A stretch of DNA of 64,000 nucleotides from Nothophaeocryptopus gaeumannii. Lineage: Eukaryota > Ascomycota > Dothideomycetes > Mycosphaerellales > Mycosphaerellaceae. Under the pieces are notes generated by a model. That model did not search any database. It worked only from the letters and a program-made list of their open reading frames with translations, and was not told the DNA's origin. Position 1 is the stretch's first letter; the number at the start of each line of letters is the position of its first letter. The translations under genes and the position numbers were made by a program. Shown here piece after piece: positions 1 through 9,984 of the stretch. Where the stretch lies: NCBI GenBank assembly GCA_031771865.1, contig JASISA010000003.1, positions 676,060-740,059 on the forward strand, given 5' to 3'.

Positions 1-123
1 CGAGGAGGCGCAGATGATGTGCTCTTGAAGTCTTCTGAAAGCCTTGTCGCCCTCGCCATACAGAGGGGGCATATTGACGTCAAAATTTCCCAGTAAGCAG
101 TATGCGATACCTTCTCTTCTTGT
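1..123 (-). pseudogene. HET domain fragment (heterokaryon incompatibility), runs off window
   Basis: The minus strand is open for 41 codons and reads the end of a HET domain: the block IAYCLLGNFDVNMPPLYGEG followed by KAFRRLQEHII is a close match to the family signature (AYCLLG-F-VNMP-LYGEG-KAF-RLQ). HET domains mediate cell death after fusion of unlike hyphae. No HET-like sequence is recognisable upstream (higher coordinates), where an NRPS condensation-like reading begins directly, so the N-terminal part of the domain is missing here. Whether the rest continues to the left of the window is unknown. The family call comes from memory of the motif and is strong; its status as a remnant is inferred from the abrupt junction. 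Confidence 0.75.
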
Positions 124-696
124 GGTAGTTCATGCACCTCTTTCCATGTTATGGCATCTTTGCAGACTACCTGATAAAGTCCGCTTTCATACTGCACCAT
201 TCTTGTTCGGAAGATAGGGTCTCGGTCGCGGACGATCGTGAGCACTCGCCTGGCTCTGTCGAGACTGTCTGGACCAACTTCGAAGACGACTTAGAACAGC
301 CAAGCTCCACGCTCAAGAGAGGCGTTCATCAGTTCGGCCTGGTAGGGTGTGCACGGTAGGACGTAGTCGAGGTCTTCGATCGCGATCTCCCACTGCTCGA
401 GGCAGTGGCTGATGATTTCCCATGCCGCATTCAAGTCCTGGGCGGCTGTATCACTCCATGCTCATGCTTCTGTGACTGGCCATTGCTCAATTTGGCGGCC
501 TACGCCGTTCCCTCCAGGACTGCATTCTCGAAAATGTCCTGAGTTATCAGCGTCAGCCTTTTGTGTGCGTCGTGCCACCCAGCTTAATAACAGCCACGCT
601 GTCGCCGCCGATCTGAAGGAAGTCCACATCGTCTGGGATGTCCGGATCGTTCCTGTCTAAAACTTCTGCCCAAAGCTGTTTCAACTCAGCCATCAT
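124..696 (-). pseudogene. NRPS remnant: carrier (PCP) and start of condensation domain
   Basis: On the minus strand a phosphopantetheine-carrier reading starts at 696-691 and contains FLQIGGDSVAVIKL, the classic attachment-site motif (Ser codon at 598-600). About ten codons later the frame breaks, and the helix III/linker reading (RLTLITQDIFENAVLEGTA) continues in another frame. Further on, VLPCTPYQAELM (about 328-363) is the opening motif of a fungal condensation domain, followed by an RDPIFRTRMVQYE block. An in-frame TAA lies at 291-293. The order carrier then condensation is that of a multimodular peptide synthetase, but adenylation and catalytic HHxxxDG regions are absent. With a frameshift, a stop and missing modules this is a relic; its former product cannot be known. 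Confidence 0.75.
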
Positions 697-1870
697 GATC
701 CTTTGCTTTCCTGGATCCTGTCAACGCAGATGCTAAGACATGAAAATCGCGTGTGCGGGAGTGGTAGAGATAGAACAAGAGCAGATAGATATACAGAAAG
801 ATGGAGTGCCAGCAAGCGGCGACCTACAGCTTCCTGACTGCGATTGGCAGACTATACCCTAACGCTCAAGCATTCTCCGAGTCGGCCCATGCTCCTGATA
901 TGCTGGAACGCTATTCACATGCTCTGCATCGCGCTCCTGAGGCACCGGAACCGGCTCATGCTCAAACAGGATCGGTCGAAACATTGAGCGGGTTCAAGAT
1001 GACAGGAGCTGGTGCCATCCGAGCCTCTGTTGTGATAGCGTGGCACAGACAAAGATCGAAGTAGACTGCCCGCAAAGGGTATATATTGTTGTCGGTATCG
1101 TGTGTCTGCCGTCTTAGATCCGAGATCCCCGTTCGGAGCATGTCGCTGTTCGCAGACCTGTCATCGGTGTACGCATGAAGATGGGGCCAAGGGTGTGGCA
1201 TACGCATTGGGTATGTGCAGAACGGAGGACGGGCCGGTCAGTCGACATCAGAGAAGAGTTGATGGTTTGCTGAAGGGGTGCCGTCACCAAGAGAGGAGGC
1301 CAAGCAAAATGGCTCGTGCTCAACTAGAAAATCGATAGGCTGGACGTCGACTACGAATTTCCTTGTACCTGCCTTGCAGCATCCGCCGCGGCCTTTAACA
1401 ATGACATGAAGACATGAGCTGCCCTCAGAGTCTAATACACTGCACGCCGTGTCACACTCTTTTGATGTCAAGCACTCCGGCATTCCAAGATGCTCGGCGG
1501 ATGGGACGGACGAGCTGGATCGGCAAGCAGAGAGCTCACCGGCGTCTTCCAGTCCCAGAGATCGACATGCCACAGCCGTTCCAGAATCGAAGTCACCCAT
1601 TATTCGACGGCTGCTGCTTGCATAAACTTTCGCCGCGGCATGATCCAAACGGCCAGTGCCATGGCATCCTCAACGACATGCGTTGGCTATGCCTCTGTAC
1701 GTGCTGTACGCCCTTTGCGTGAACTTGTTCTGTTTTCATTACAGCTTCCCGACTTTGTCGCCGAATGTACGAGATACATCATGAACTGACGCGCAGATGA
1801 GCAGCCAGGAGCATAGTAGTTACAGATGCTACTCGAGTGGGAGCGCCTATCTATCTACCGCTGAGCAAGT
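697..1870. other. No assignable gene; possible further relic sequence
   Basis: Several open stretches of 70-136 codons occur on both strands (the longest on the minus strand at 1238-1648), but none shows a family motif, a plausible start or consistent splice sites. The stretch lies between the NRPS relic and the transporter, so it holds that gene's promoter and perhaps decayed accessory DNA. Confidence 0.4.
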
Positions 1871-3375
1871 ATGGGTGACAGTAATGCAAACGACAGCGAG
1901 AAGGCGGAGGAGCAGAAGACCCGGACCGCAGAGGATTGGTGGGGTCCAGACGATGAAGGCAATCCTCAGAACTGGAGTACGAAGAAAAAGATCTATCACA
2001 GTATTGTGCCTCCAGCTGTTGGTTTCCTCTGCCCATTCGGTTCATCAGTCTACACGCCAGGATCCGAGCAAGTCCAAGCCCTCTTCAACGTTTCACAAGA
2101 GATCGCCATCTTGCCGTTCTGCTTCTATCTTCTTAGCCTCTCCTTCGGCCCCATCATCGCCTCTCCTACAAGCGAAACACTGGGCTGCAAGATAGTCTAC
2201 CTCAGCGGTCTCTCTCTCTTCGCGGCTTTTACGCTAGGATCTGGATTCTCCCAGAACGTCAGTTCACTGATAGTATGCCGCTTCTTCGCTGGCTTGTTCA
2301 GTAGCCCAGGGCTCAGCATTGGCACGGGTACCATCTCTGATGTCTGGCCGCCAGAGAAACGAGGTCCGCCGATGTCCATCTTCGTCTGCATGGTCCAGAT
2401 GGGTCCCGCTTTAGGTCCGGTCATCGGTGGCTTTGTGTCAGAAGGTGAAAGCTGGCGGTGGACGCAGTGGGTAATCTGCTTCGGGATCGCCATCACGTTC
2501 TGCGTAGTGCTTGGCATGTCTGAGACGTATAAGAAGACAATTCTTCAACAACGCGCGAAGAAACTTGGTGTTCCTGGACCTCCTACTCCGAATCGGACGG
2601 GATGGCGGACCGTGAAATTCTTTGCGACGAAGACGATCTATCGGCCTTTGGACATGTTGTTCACCGAGCCGATCGTGGCATTCTTCGATGTCTACGTGGC
2701 GTTCAACTTTGGGTTGCTGAATGCCTTCTTTGCTGCATTTACATGGACGTTCGAGCATGTGTATGGGTTTGGAATTAGACAAGCAGGACTGACCTACTTG
2801 GGTCAGGCAGTCGGCAGTATCGTTGCAACAGCAGTCATGATATTTGTTTACAAAGTGGTTTGGACGAAAGAGGCGAAGAAACTGAAGGGGAGAGGAGAGA
2901 AGATGTCTCCGGACAGGAGATTGCTCGTGGCTCAAATTGGTGCACCGTTCTTGCCTATTTCGTGAGTCACCTATCGCCTCCCTCACTCCGGATCAAACAC
3001 CTCACTGACGAATGTAACAGTCTATTTTGGTTCGCCCGGACAGCACGCCCATCAGTTCACTGGATCAGCCCCGTCATCGCTGAAGCCTTCTTCAGTTTCG
3101 GGAACCTGCTGGTCTTTACATGCGCCACTCTATACCTCACGGACTGCTACGGCGCACTCTATGGAGCATCTGCGTGGGCGAGTAATACCTTCCTACGATA
3201 CTTGTTCGCTTTCGCCTTCCCTCTGTTCGCAGTGCAGATGTACGAGGGACTTGGCGTGGGGTGGGCGACGAGTCTACTTGCCTTCGTATCCGTGCTGTTG
3301 GTGCCAGTGCCATTCATATGCCAGGTGTACGGGCCGACAATGAGAAAACGAAGCAAGTACGCCTCGGGGGAGTGA
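1871..3375 (+). CDS. MFS transporter, DHA1 drug/polyamine type
   Basis: A 481-residue protein from two exons; a 59-nt intron lies at 2962-3020 (GTGAGT ... ACAG) and splicing keeps the frame. The N-terminus has a cytosolic lead with EDWW and NPQNWS blocks, typical of fungal DHA1 proton antiporters for drugs or polyamines. About 12 membrane segments follow, with an antiporter motif C-like MGPALGPVIGGFV at residues 177-189 and the family-typical C-terminal block (PVIAEAFFSFGNLLVF, then YLTDCYGALYGASAWA). The hydrophilic loop between the two halves is at about residues 210-260. The substrate cannot be told from sequence. It is the only intact gene in the first 5.5 kb and lies beside an NRPS relic, which would fit a former metabolite cluster, but that is inference. 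The start is the first ATG of the open frame. Confidence 0.9.
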
Positions 3376-3548
3376 GAACGTTCGAGAGAACAGCCATTTC
3401 CTTGATACCTTCTGCTTGGCCCTTTTCGCCAAAGTCTGGTTTCAGAGCCAGCACGTATGCGCTTCCGTACTGCATCGTCCAACCAAGCTGCGACAGTCAA
3501 TTTCAGCATCATCAGACTTATTGCCAACATCGCGGTGAAGATCCGACG

Positions 3549-4392
3549 ATGGCGAGAGGGAGTTGCACAGTATGCTCCGAGCCGCATACCTCCCCTGCAC
3601 CGGCAGCCCGTGAGGCACCGAGTACTGCTCCTATAGGTGCTCCAATCTGGATGATCCTTCCCACAAGTTTCTTTGCAGGACTTTTTCCGAGTTCACAGCA
3701 ATCTCCAGGCCTTCACGAAACCATCGCCGCTGCATCATTCTCCCCAGAGACGACCTACCGAGGTGGGCATGGCTACCTATTCAGAATGAGAAAGACGACA
3801 AGAGGCAATTGAGAGCACAGAGGGTCAAACTCGAAAAACAAATGAGAGGCGCGGGGTTCATAGTCGCCTCCGATATACCCATGAGCATGAAGACCATGGA
3901 GACGCTGGACAAGCATATTCATCTGGTGCATGGAACAAACCAATCTCTTCCGCCAAGTGGGCCTATCAACATTGTAGGTGCTCTCTCCGCGTACAGCTCA
4001 TATTCCACGCTACTGCTGTCGCACTCCGTCCTTTCAAAGGGACTAGCAACAATGAGAGACATTGGGGGATGCATGTGGTCAATTTCCCCGCTGACTGTTT
4101 CCAGGCAGTCGAAGCGGCTACATCGCCTGAAAGCGGAGCCATCAGGTGGCAGGGTCCCATCGTCACATTCTGTGGAAAGGTCAGCGGAGATTCCAACATC
4201 ATCGTTGCTCAAGACATAGATTTCTCGGACTTCCGGGCGCTTATGGCATATTTAAACTTCTACCACCTGCACAACGGCCACCAGATGTGGGAAATATACA
4301 ACATCAAGGGCATCAACCGAGACGCTCGCCACGAGCGAATTGAAGGAGAGTACGACTATGTGGTAGTCGAAGAGAATGATTTTGGATCTTGA
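3549..4392 (+). pseudogene. MYND zinc-finger protein, broken copy 1
   Basis: Fragments in different frames read as a fungal MYND-finger protein. CTVC opens the finger, the second half YCSYRCSNLDDPSHKFLC lies in another frame just after an in-frame TGA (3611-3613), and then comes the usual post-finger block with IILPRDDLPRWAWLPIQ. The frame changes again between about 3960 and 4070. A core block WQGPIVTF, with DFSDFRALMAYLNFY downstream, ends at a stop at 4390-4392. The C-terminal third of the family is missing here but is present in the neighbouring copy. No good splice sites bridge the frame changes. These proteins are very numerous in Dothideomycetes and mostly of unknown function; MYND fingers bind proline-rich partners. 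Confidence 0.55.
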
Positions 4393-4550
4393 GAGATATC
4401 CGGATAGGTGTTGGTACTGGTTCGTTCTATAAGGGTATGGCAGCAAGCGGTAGCAGTTGAAATCATCAGAGCAAGCAATTCACTCACTTCAAAGGCAAGC
4501 AGATCCTTTCTTCTCGCCACCTTCTTCTCTGAATCCCAGATTTGGGCACC

Positions 4551-5313
4551 ATGAGACCCAATAGCCTCTGCATCATTTGCAACGAGCACATCAGTCAAGA
4601 ACTCCGTTGTACACAGTGCGGAATAATCTACTGCAGTCGAGAATGTGAAGAAGCTGATGCCATACGCCACGGTGACCACAGTCAGATCGGTCAGGTACCA
4701 CCGTCATCACTGAAGATACAAGGAGCTAAGATCACTGCCTCGAATGTACGACGAGTAGACCCCAACAAATAACTCGTCGAATCGGTTCAGATCTCAATGT
4801 CTCATCCTATCTTCACTGCAGGTACTAGATGCGATATCTTAGAGGCTATCGGCATGCCCTTGCTTGTCTACGGGTCTTCCAAACGCCCATCACGCCTCGA
4901 GACGATCGAGCAATGGCATCTGCATTTTGGTAATGCGGAGGTCAGCGAGATGATGCGACAGATCAATAATCCTTCCTGTTGGAATGTATTTTGGCAGCTC
5001 GATGGTCGGCTTCGCTCCTGGAGGCAGCCTCTACAATTCTCTCATTGTCCGATAAGATCGACAGCCTCTTTATCACCAGGAAATCGACGACTTCGTTACC
5101 TGGTGTACTTATCATCTCAATCCGTGGTTTGAGTGGAGGAACGCGAGTGTTGACCGTGTGAAGGAGAGGGATCTGATCGTTCTGAAATGGATCACACCCG
5201 AAGTATTTGGATACTGGCAGCATATGAGTCGCGGTCTGAGTGATGAGCAGTGGAGGCAGAGACTTGGGGATGGATTGTGGGGATGCCTGAGGCGATGGAC
5301 ATTGAGATCTTGA
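4551..5313 (+). pseudogene. MYND zinc-finger protein, broken copy 2 with internal deletion
   Basis: The reading starts with a complete-looking finger (CIICNEH ... CTQCGIIYCSRECEEA ... RHGDH). It then jumps directly to the late part of the family (SLKIQGAKITASN, then SHPIFTA and LEAIGMPLLVYG), so the middle WxGPIV region kept in copy 1 is deleted. A TAA at 4770-4772 interrupts the frame, which continues unchanged after it. A frameshift follows near 4965, and a second in-frame TAA lies at 5053-5055 inside the block GFAPGGSLYNSLIVR / DRQPLYHQEIDDF. The reading ends naturally at 5311-5313. Two stops, a shift and a deletion make a pseudogene. Together with copy 1 it looks like an old tandem duplication. 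Confidence 0.55.
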
Positions 5314-5665
5314 AACTGCAGCCTATTTGGAACGTTTCAAAGGGAGAAATAGCAATCTGGAATGTAGAAAGACGATTCACCGGACAGGGGCTCCGCCTGG
5401 TTGTGCTTTTGTAGCACTTGAGTGAATGGACTTTGTGAAATGCCTCAGGCATGATTTTTGACCTACCAGCTGACGATCCCTGCTTACCACGCAATTCCGC
5501 ACCTCCTTTCCTGTCAACAACATCCAATCGCGTATCACCGGCATCCCACGGACTGCATCAAAGGAGCATGTCTACAGACGAGATAATCAAGCGAGCATTC
5601 GCGATGCAACTGCCAGACCGAAGCGAGTCTCATACTCTCTTCATGATGCCCAGAAACCCATCAAC
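5314..5665 (+). other. Upstream region of the riboflavin-kinase-fold gene; possible lost 5' coding
   Basis: An open frame at about 5451-5669 has coding-like character (SMSTDEIIKRAF, then LPDRSESHTLFMMP) and ends four bases after the next gene's ATG, in a different frame. I see no intron that would join them. It may be the former N-terminus of the downstream protein, separated by a one-base shift, or it may be chance. Confidence 0.3.
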
Positions 5666-7468
5666 ATGACCACAGTCGAGGCAAACACGCTGCAGCCGCC
5701 AATACTGAGGCCATCTCGCAGCACCCCAATCCTACGGAAGCCAGTACCTAGGCCTACGGGAGATGTCTTAAAGGAGTCGAAAGATGCCGAGCTCTCCGCG
5801 TCACCTAGTCTTTCACCTGACGAAGTTTCAATTGCTGAAGGCGAAGTGTTGAGACCAGATCTGGACAAGCAGCTGGAGGATTTGCAAGATGCAATCGTCG
5901 AGGATCAGGGATCTGATACTGCTGCATTGGATCCGCCACAAGAAGAGGCGAAGAAGCCATCGAGAGCGAGGACAGCGATTGGTAACGCTTTCGCGGATGC
6001 AAAGCACTATGCCGGAGGACTACTCTCCCATCCTTCGGTGTCCACCAGACAGTTCTCCATCTTGAGACATAGCTTTGGTATCGTTTACTACCGCCGTCCT
6101 TCGACAAGTGTCGCTATCAGCATCTTCTCGGATCGATACCGACCCCCGGAGAGATCTCTCTGGCTTCAGCGACGTGGGTATTCTGGTAGGTCTGGCTTGG
6201 CTATAGGAGCTGCTGTTGGCACAAGAGCGGCCTGGATTGACGTTACGCCAACTCAGGATGTCAACTCGGAGATGCTGCCCCATGCGGACGAGCGAGCGTA
6301 TCAGAGAGACATCGGCAAATTTATGAAGAAGGCAACAAGAAAGAAGTCCCTGCGAAACCAGAAGCCTGTCGAAACCGCCGTTGTCCGCATACCGCATGCT
6401 TGTGAGGATGGCTACTTCCGGATTGTACTTTGCGTCGGGCGTAAGGTACTTTGTCCGTCGCCTGTTTTCAGATGCGCGTCGACTTCACTGGATCCTAGCA
6501 TGCTTCGAGGCGCTAGCTTACGGACTTTGCCTCTTGAACTTGGTATCAAGATCGGAACCTTGGTGGCTCAGAACGCTGCGAATGCTGCTGCTCATAATAC
6601 ATTGCAGCCAACTATGACGGCAGTGCAGAGCGCTGTGCAACCTTATCAGCCAAGTAGTCTAACACGAAGTGCTATCACGACAGCGTACGACAGCAGCGGT
6701 ATGACTCAAAGACTTGAGCGGGTCAATAGTGAGTACGAGGACAGGCAGGCACTCGCGTTCCATCCTGTCTCGGATAGGGATGGTGAAAGCCTATACACCA
6801 TCGGTAGTGATACCGGACCCGCTCCACCATATCCAATACATCTAAGTGGCCTTGTCGCTACAGGATCTGAAAATGAGACTCTGCATCTTGGACTGCCTGC
6901 TATGAGTCTGACGGGTGTCGATAGCGACAAAATACTTCGCTTGTCAGGAGTCTACGTGGCATGGGCGCAGATTCGGCGTAGTCGGAAGCACGATCAGTCC
7001 CTATTTGTTGCAGGATTCGAATACGACTGCTGGTATCGAGCTCTGGTGTTCGTCGCGGCGGTACGAGACACGAAAGCTTCAGTCGTGCAGAAGAAACGAA
7101 TCTCAATCCACATCCTCGACGATCTTGGCGACTTTGGCACTGTCGGCTGCCAGCTTAAAGTACTGCTCATGGGTTATGTCCGCCCGATCGGCGGTGCTAT
7201 CCAGAACGAGGCTTTTGAGCAAATTGCGGAGGATGTCAACATGGCTTGGCAATGCCTTGACAGGCCTGAGTGGGCGCCAGAATCTGTCTTGCAAAGGGTC
7301 AAGACTGCGTCCTCAGCTCGCACACTTTCTGAGCGTGTTGCTGATGTGAGACTCGCAGGGAAGAAGCAGATTGACAAAGCGCCTGTGCACTGGCTTGGAG
7401 TGAGAACGGAAAGCATGCGCTTGAAAGATCAGTCAATTGGTATTGGTGGAATATCTGTGAAGAGATGA
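5666..7468 (+). CDS. Conserved fungal protein with riboflavin-kinase-like C-terminal fold
   Basis: A single-exon 600-residue protein. Residues about 1-100 are low complexity. Residues 100-320 form a conserved fungal block (ARTAIGNAFADAKHYAGG; VRIPHACEDGYFRI; KVLCPSPVFRCASTS). Residues about 390-510 follow the order of a riboflavin kinase beta-barrel: a glycine-rich start at LSGLVATGS, LGLPAMSL where the kinase has its PTAN motif (about 407-414), SGVYVAWAQI, a KRISIHIL strand and LKVLLMGYVRPI. The key Thr and Asn of PTAN, which bind Mg-ATP, are absent, so kinase activity is unlikely. Homologues are, I recall, often given the label 'LipA and NB-ARC domain protein', which says little about function. 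It may start upstream (see the preceding entry). Confidence 0.8.
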   Translation: MTTVEANTLQPPILRPSRSTPILRKPVPRPTGDVLKESKDAELSASPSLSPDEVSIAEGEVLRPDLDKQLEDLQDAIVEDQGSDTAALDPPQEEAKKPSRARTAIGNAFADAKHYAGGLLSHPSVSTRQFSILRHSFGIVYYRRPSTSVAISIFSDRYRPPERSLWLQRRGYSGRSGLAIGAAVGTRAAWIDVTPTQDVNSEMLPHADERAYQRDIGKFMKKATRKKSLRNQKPVETAVVRIPHACEDGYFRIVLCVGRKVLCPSPVFRCASTSLDPSMLRGASLRTLPLELGIKIGTLVAQNAANAAAHNTLQPTMTAVQSAVQPYQPSSLTRSAITTAYDSSGMTQRLERVNSEYEDRQALAFHPVSDRDGESLYTIGSDTGPAPPYPIHLSGLVATGSENETLHLGLPAMSLTGVDSDKILRLSGVYVAWAQIRRSRKHDQSLFVAGFEYDCWYRALVFVAAVRDTKASVVQKKRISIHILDDLGDFGTVGCQLKVLLMGYVRPIGGAIQNEAFEQIAEDVNMAWQCLDRPEWAPESVLQRVKTASSARTLSERVADVRLAGKKQIDKAPVHWLGVRTESMRLKDQSIGIGGISVKR

Positions 7469-7600
7469 ATGACCCTCAGGCTAGGTCTCGAGGCGACTGC
7501 TGCTGCACGCGGCCTCCTGTCTCAATCTATCATTCCGTTGCGATCACCGCGGTCAACTCCTGGACAGTGCACCGAAGCTCGACAACAAGCTGACTACTTC

Positions 7601-8822
7601 CTAAGAGCCAGTCTCCGACCAGAAGTGCACAAATTCCATCTGCTGCATGGCTACGGCGTAGCAGGCGTTCAGTGACGTCTCTCTCACGTCCGTTGCTTGA
7701 GATACTCGCAGGCCGATGAGCAAGGTCAAGAAAACGAGACACTTGGCCATACGCAACAAGTATGGCGTACCTGTCTCCAACATCATCTGTGCCGTGGGTG
7801 TGCCATCTCTAACCACGCTTGGGAGACTATACACGGCTTCCAAACATACTCGAAATGCAGTCCGCTCCAGTGGTAAGGCGCTGTCGTTGAAGGCCCAATT
7901 TGCGACTGCGACCGCTTCCGCTTTTGATAGTATCATTCCAGATGGAGTCATTTGGGCGCCAAAGTCCATTTCCTGGACGGCGTAGTCAAAAGGGTCGTTG
8001 CCACTCCAACTTTCTCCAGGCGACACGGGCATATCAATATCCATGCTATACAGTGCATCGTCCAGGCCATCGAAGGGCGAAACAGAAGATTTGCGCGAGA
8101 GCCAGCCTCCGTGTGATGCGGGAGTCTGCAAGCTTGCGTTCTGATCGTATACGTCAGCCCATTGAGCAAGAGGCGGAGTACGAACTTTGCCGTGCGGAAC
8201 AGGCGCCAGCATCGCAGAGCTGACGCCACCAAAATCGAAAGCTAGTGATGTTGCAGAGATTGGATTAGGGGAAGATGCTCTTGATGTTCCTGAGAATAGG
8301 CTTGGCGATGGAGAGAATGCTATCGGCGAGGATGGCATGCTTTCACGCGGACCTGTGATCTGAATGATGAGCATGCTCAAAGATAGACTATCGTCCGACA
8401 TGAGAATATGATCTCCAGGCCCGGAATCGAAGCCAAAGTCAGTGCTCGTGCCAATTGCGTCAAAGCTCGTGTCCAGATGCAGAGCGGGAGGTACATCTCG
8501 ACATGGACCTGCTTCATCAACACCGCCGGGACTCGCTGTGTGCTCTTCTGCTGTCACGGCTGCCAATATCGCCTCCAACACTCTCACTCGGTCAACTGAA
8601 GCCGAGTCGTCTACAGAACTGCCTCAAGGTTAGAAGGGACAACTGCAGAAGGGAAGAGAACACATATCTATGTCTTCGCTCTCTCTTATCCTTTGTTCTT
8701 GCGCATCGCACCCCGAATCGAGAACATATCTCGCAGGGCACTTGACCATTGCACTTGATCTTGCGGCATCGACATCGAAGACACGCAATGACTGAGCCTC
8801 TCCGGTCCTGTCTGATAACCAC
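7601..8822 (-). CDS. Zn2Cys6 transcription factor
   Basis: The first exon codes for a textbook binuclear zinc cluster with cysteines at residues 14, 17, 24, 30, 33 and 40 (spacing 2-6-5-2-6), followed by a basic linker KDKRERRHR. The frame is then broken by a short intron; the best in-frame solution is about 8619-8661 (43 nt), with a CTAAC branch site. The second exon adds some 330 residues rich in Ser/Pro, with no middle homology region that I recognise. The length and style resemble cluster-specific regulators of the AflR type. The very 3' end is uncertain: a GTATCT ... GTAG intron near 7636-7691 would change the last 30 residues. It is convergent with the riboflavin-kinase-fold gene. Its target genes cannot be told. 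Confidence 0.85.
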
Positions 8823-9984
8823 ATGTTATTCGTGTGTTGTTCCACCAATAGTCGCCCACCTCGCTAACAGTGGTGGACTACTCAGATCGTCGCCTTGCAG
8901 TGAGTCCGTTGGTGAAAAATGGGAGCTCGCCATGGTGCCTTTGCTGCAGCGTTGCCTCGATCTTGCTTTTCAATTGTTACATCACCAAAGCCTGGATGCC
9001 TGGCCTCTCGATCAGGAACGAATGCCACGAAAAAGAATGATCCCGCCCTATCAGTCAAAACCTGAGGTTGCAAGGGAATAGCAGCAGCAGCAGTCACACT
9101 TCTAGAAAGCCCAAAAGTCATACCATATTCCCCTCTCTACCGCCATTTCCCGTGGCAAACAATTACTTCTCCGCATCAAAAGGAGCGATAATGAAATGGA
9201 AGTATGATACATGTATTCCGCCATGCTGAACAATTCTCGCTGCCAAGGTACACAGCCTCGCTGGCCAAGGGCTTGGGGAGCGCCAGGTCCAGAATCTTCG
9301 CTTCTTTCTCGTGAAATTCACCGAGATGTTACACGAAGGCATAAAAAAGATTTTTTTGGAAGAATGATTTGGCCGATTGCAGAAGAAGTGGCAATGGAGT
9401 GGTAGGATAGGGCTCGATGGGATATCATGTGATGCGAACGTGTCTGTGCGTTGTCGGTGAGAGGAATTGGCGAAGGGCGAAGGAGGCGGTGCTGATTTGA
9501 TTCAAAGCCTGGACTGCACTCTCAATTAGAACGGACCCTCCCCAGCTGAGATTGATGAAGCCTCGGTGGAGCACTCCCACCCAAGGAGGCGAAGACGAAG
9601 ACGTGTTGATACCTACGTAGCAAGATGAGACATCATACGCGTCGACCGACAGTCTGCTGCAGACGAAATAGCGCAACATTGGCAAAGAGGCATAGCGTGC
9701 TGTGCAGAAGAGGAGGCCGTGGCGGTGAAGTGTGGACCTCAGTTTGATATAGTGGCAAATCTCAGAAGAACACCACGATGATACGAGATATGATAATGGC
9801 CCTAGAGATTCCAGACTGCAAAACATGAAGCGAGCTTGAAACAAAACCCGGGTTGCACAATCGCAGTGCTTTCCAATTATGGTATCATATTCCCATTCTA
9901 TATCTATTCCCTAATGAGTATCCATCCCAATGCCGCTAAGGTATCAAACAAAAAATCAAAAACATTTACGAACGAGCGAGAAGT
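8823..9984. other. Intergenic region between Zn2Cys6 regulator and calcium ATPase
   Basis: It holds the promoter of the regulator (right of 8822) and the 3' region of the ATPase gene. One 139-codon minus-strand frame (9425-9844) has no recognisable motif and a Ser/Cys-rich composition, and I do not call it. Confidence 0.5.

Noticed and set aside
1238..1648. 136-codon minus-strand frame
   Set aside because: Ser/Cys-rich, no family motif, no splice partner; overlaps equally long plus-strand frames.
9425..9844. 139-codon minus-strand frame between regulator and ATPase
   Set aside because: Composition unlike the neighbouring genes and no recognisable domain or start context.
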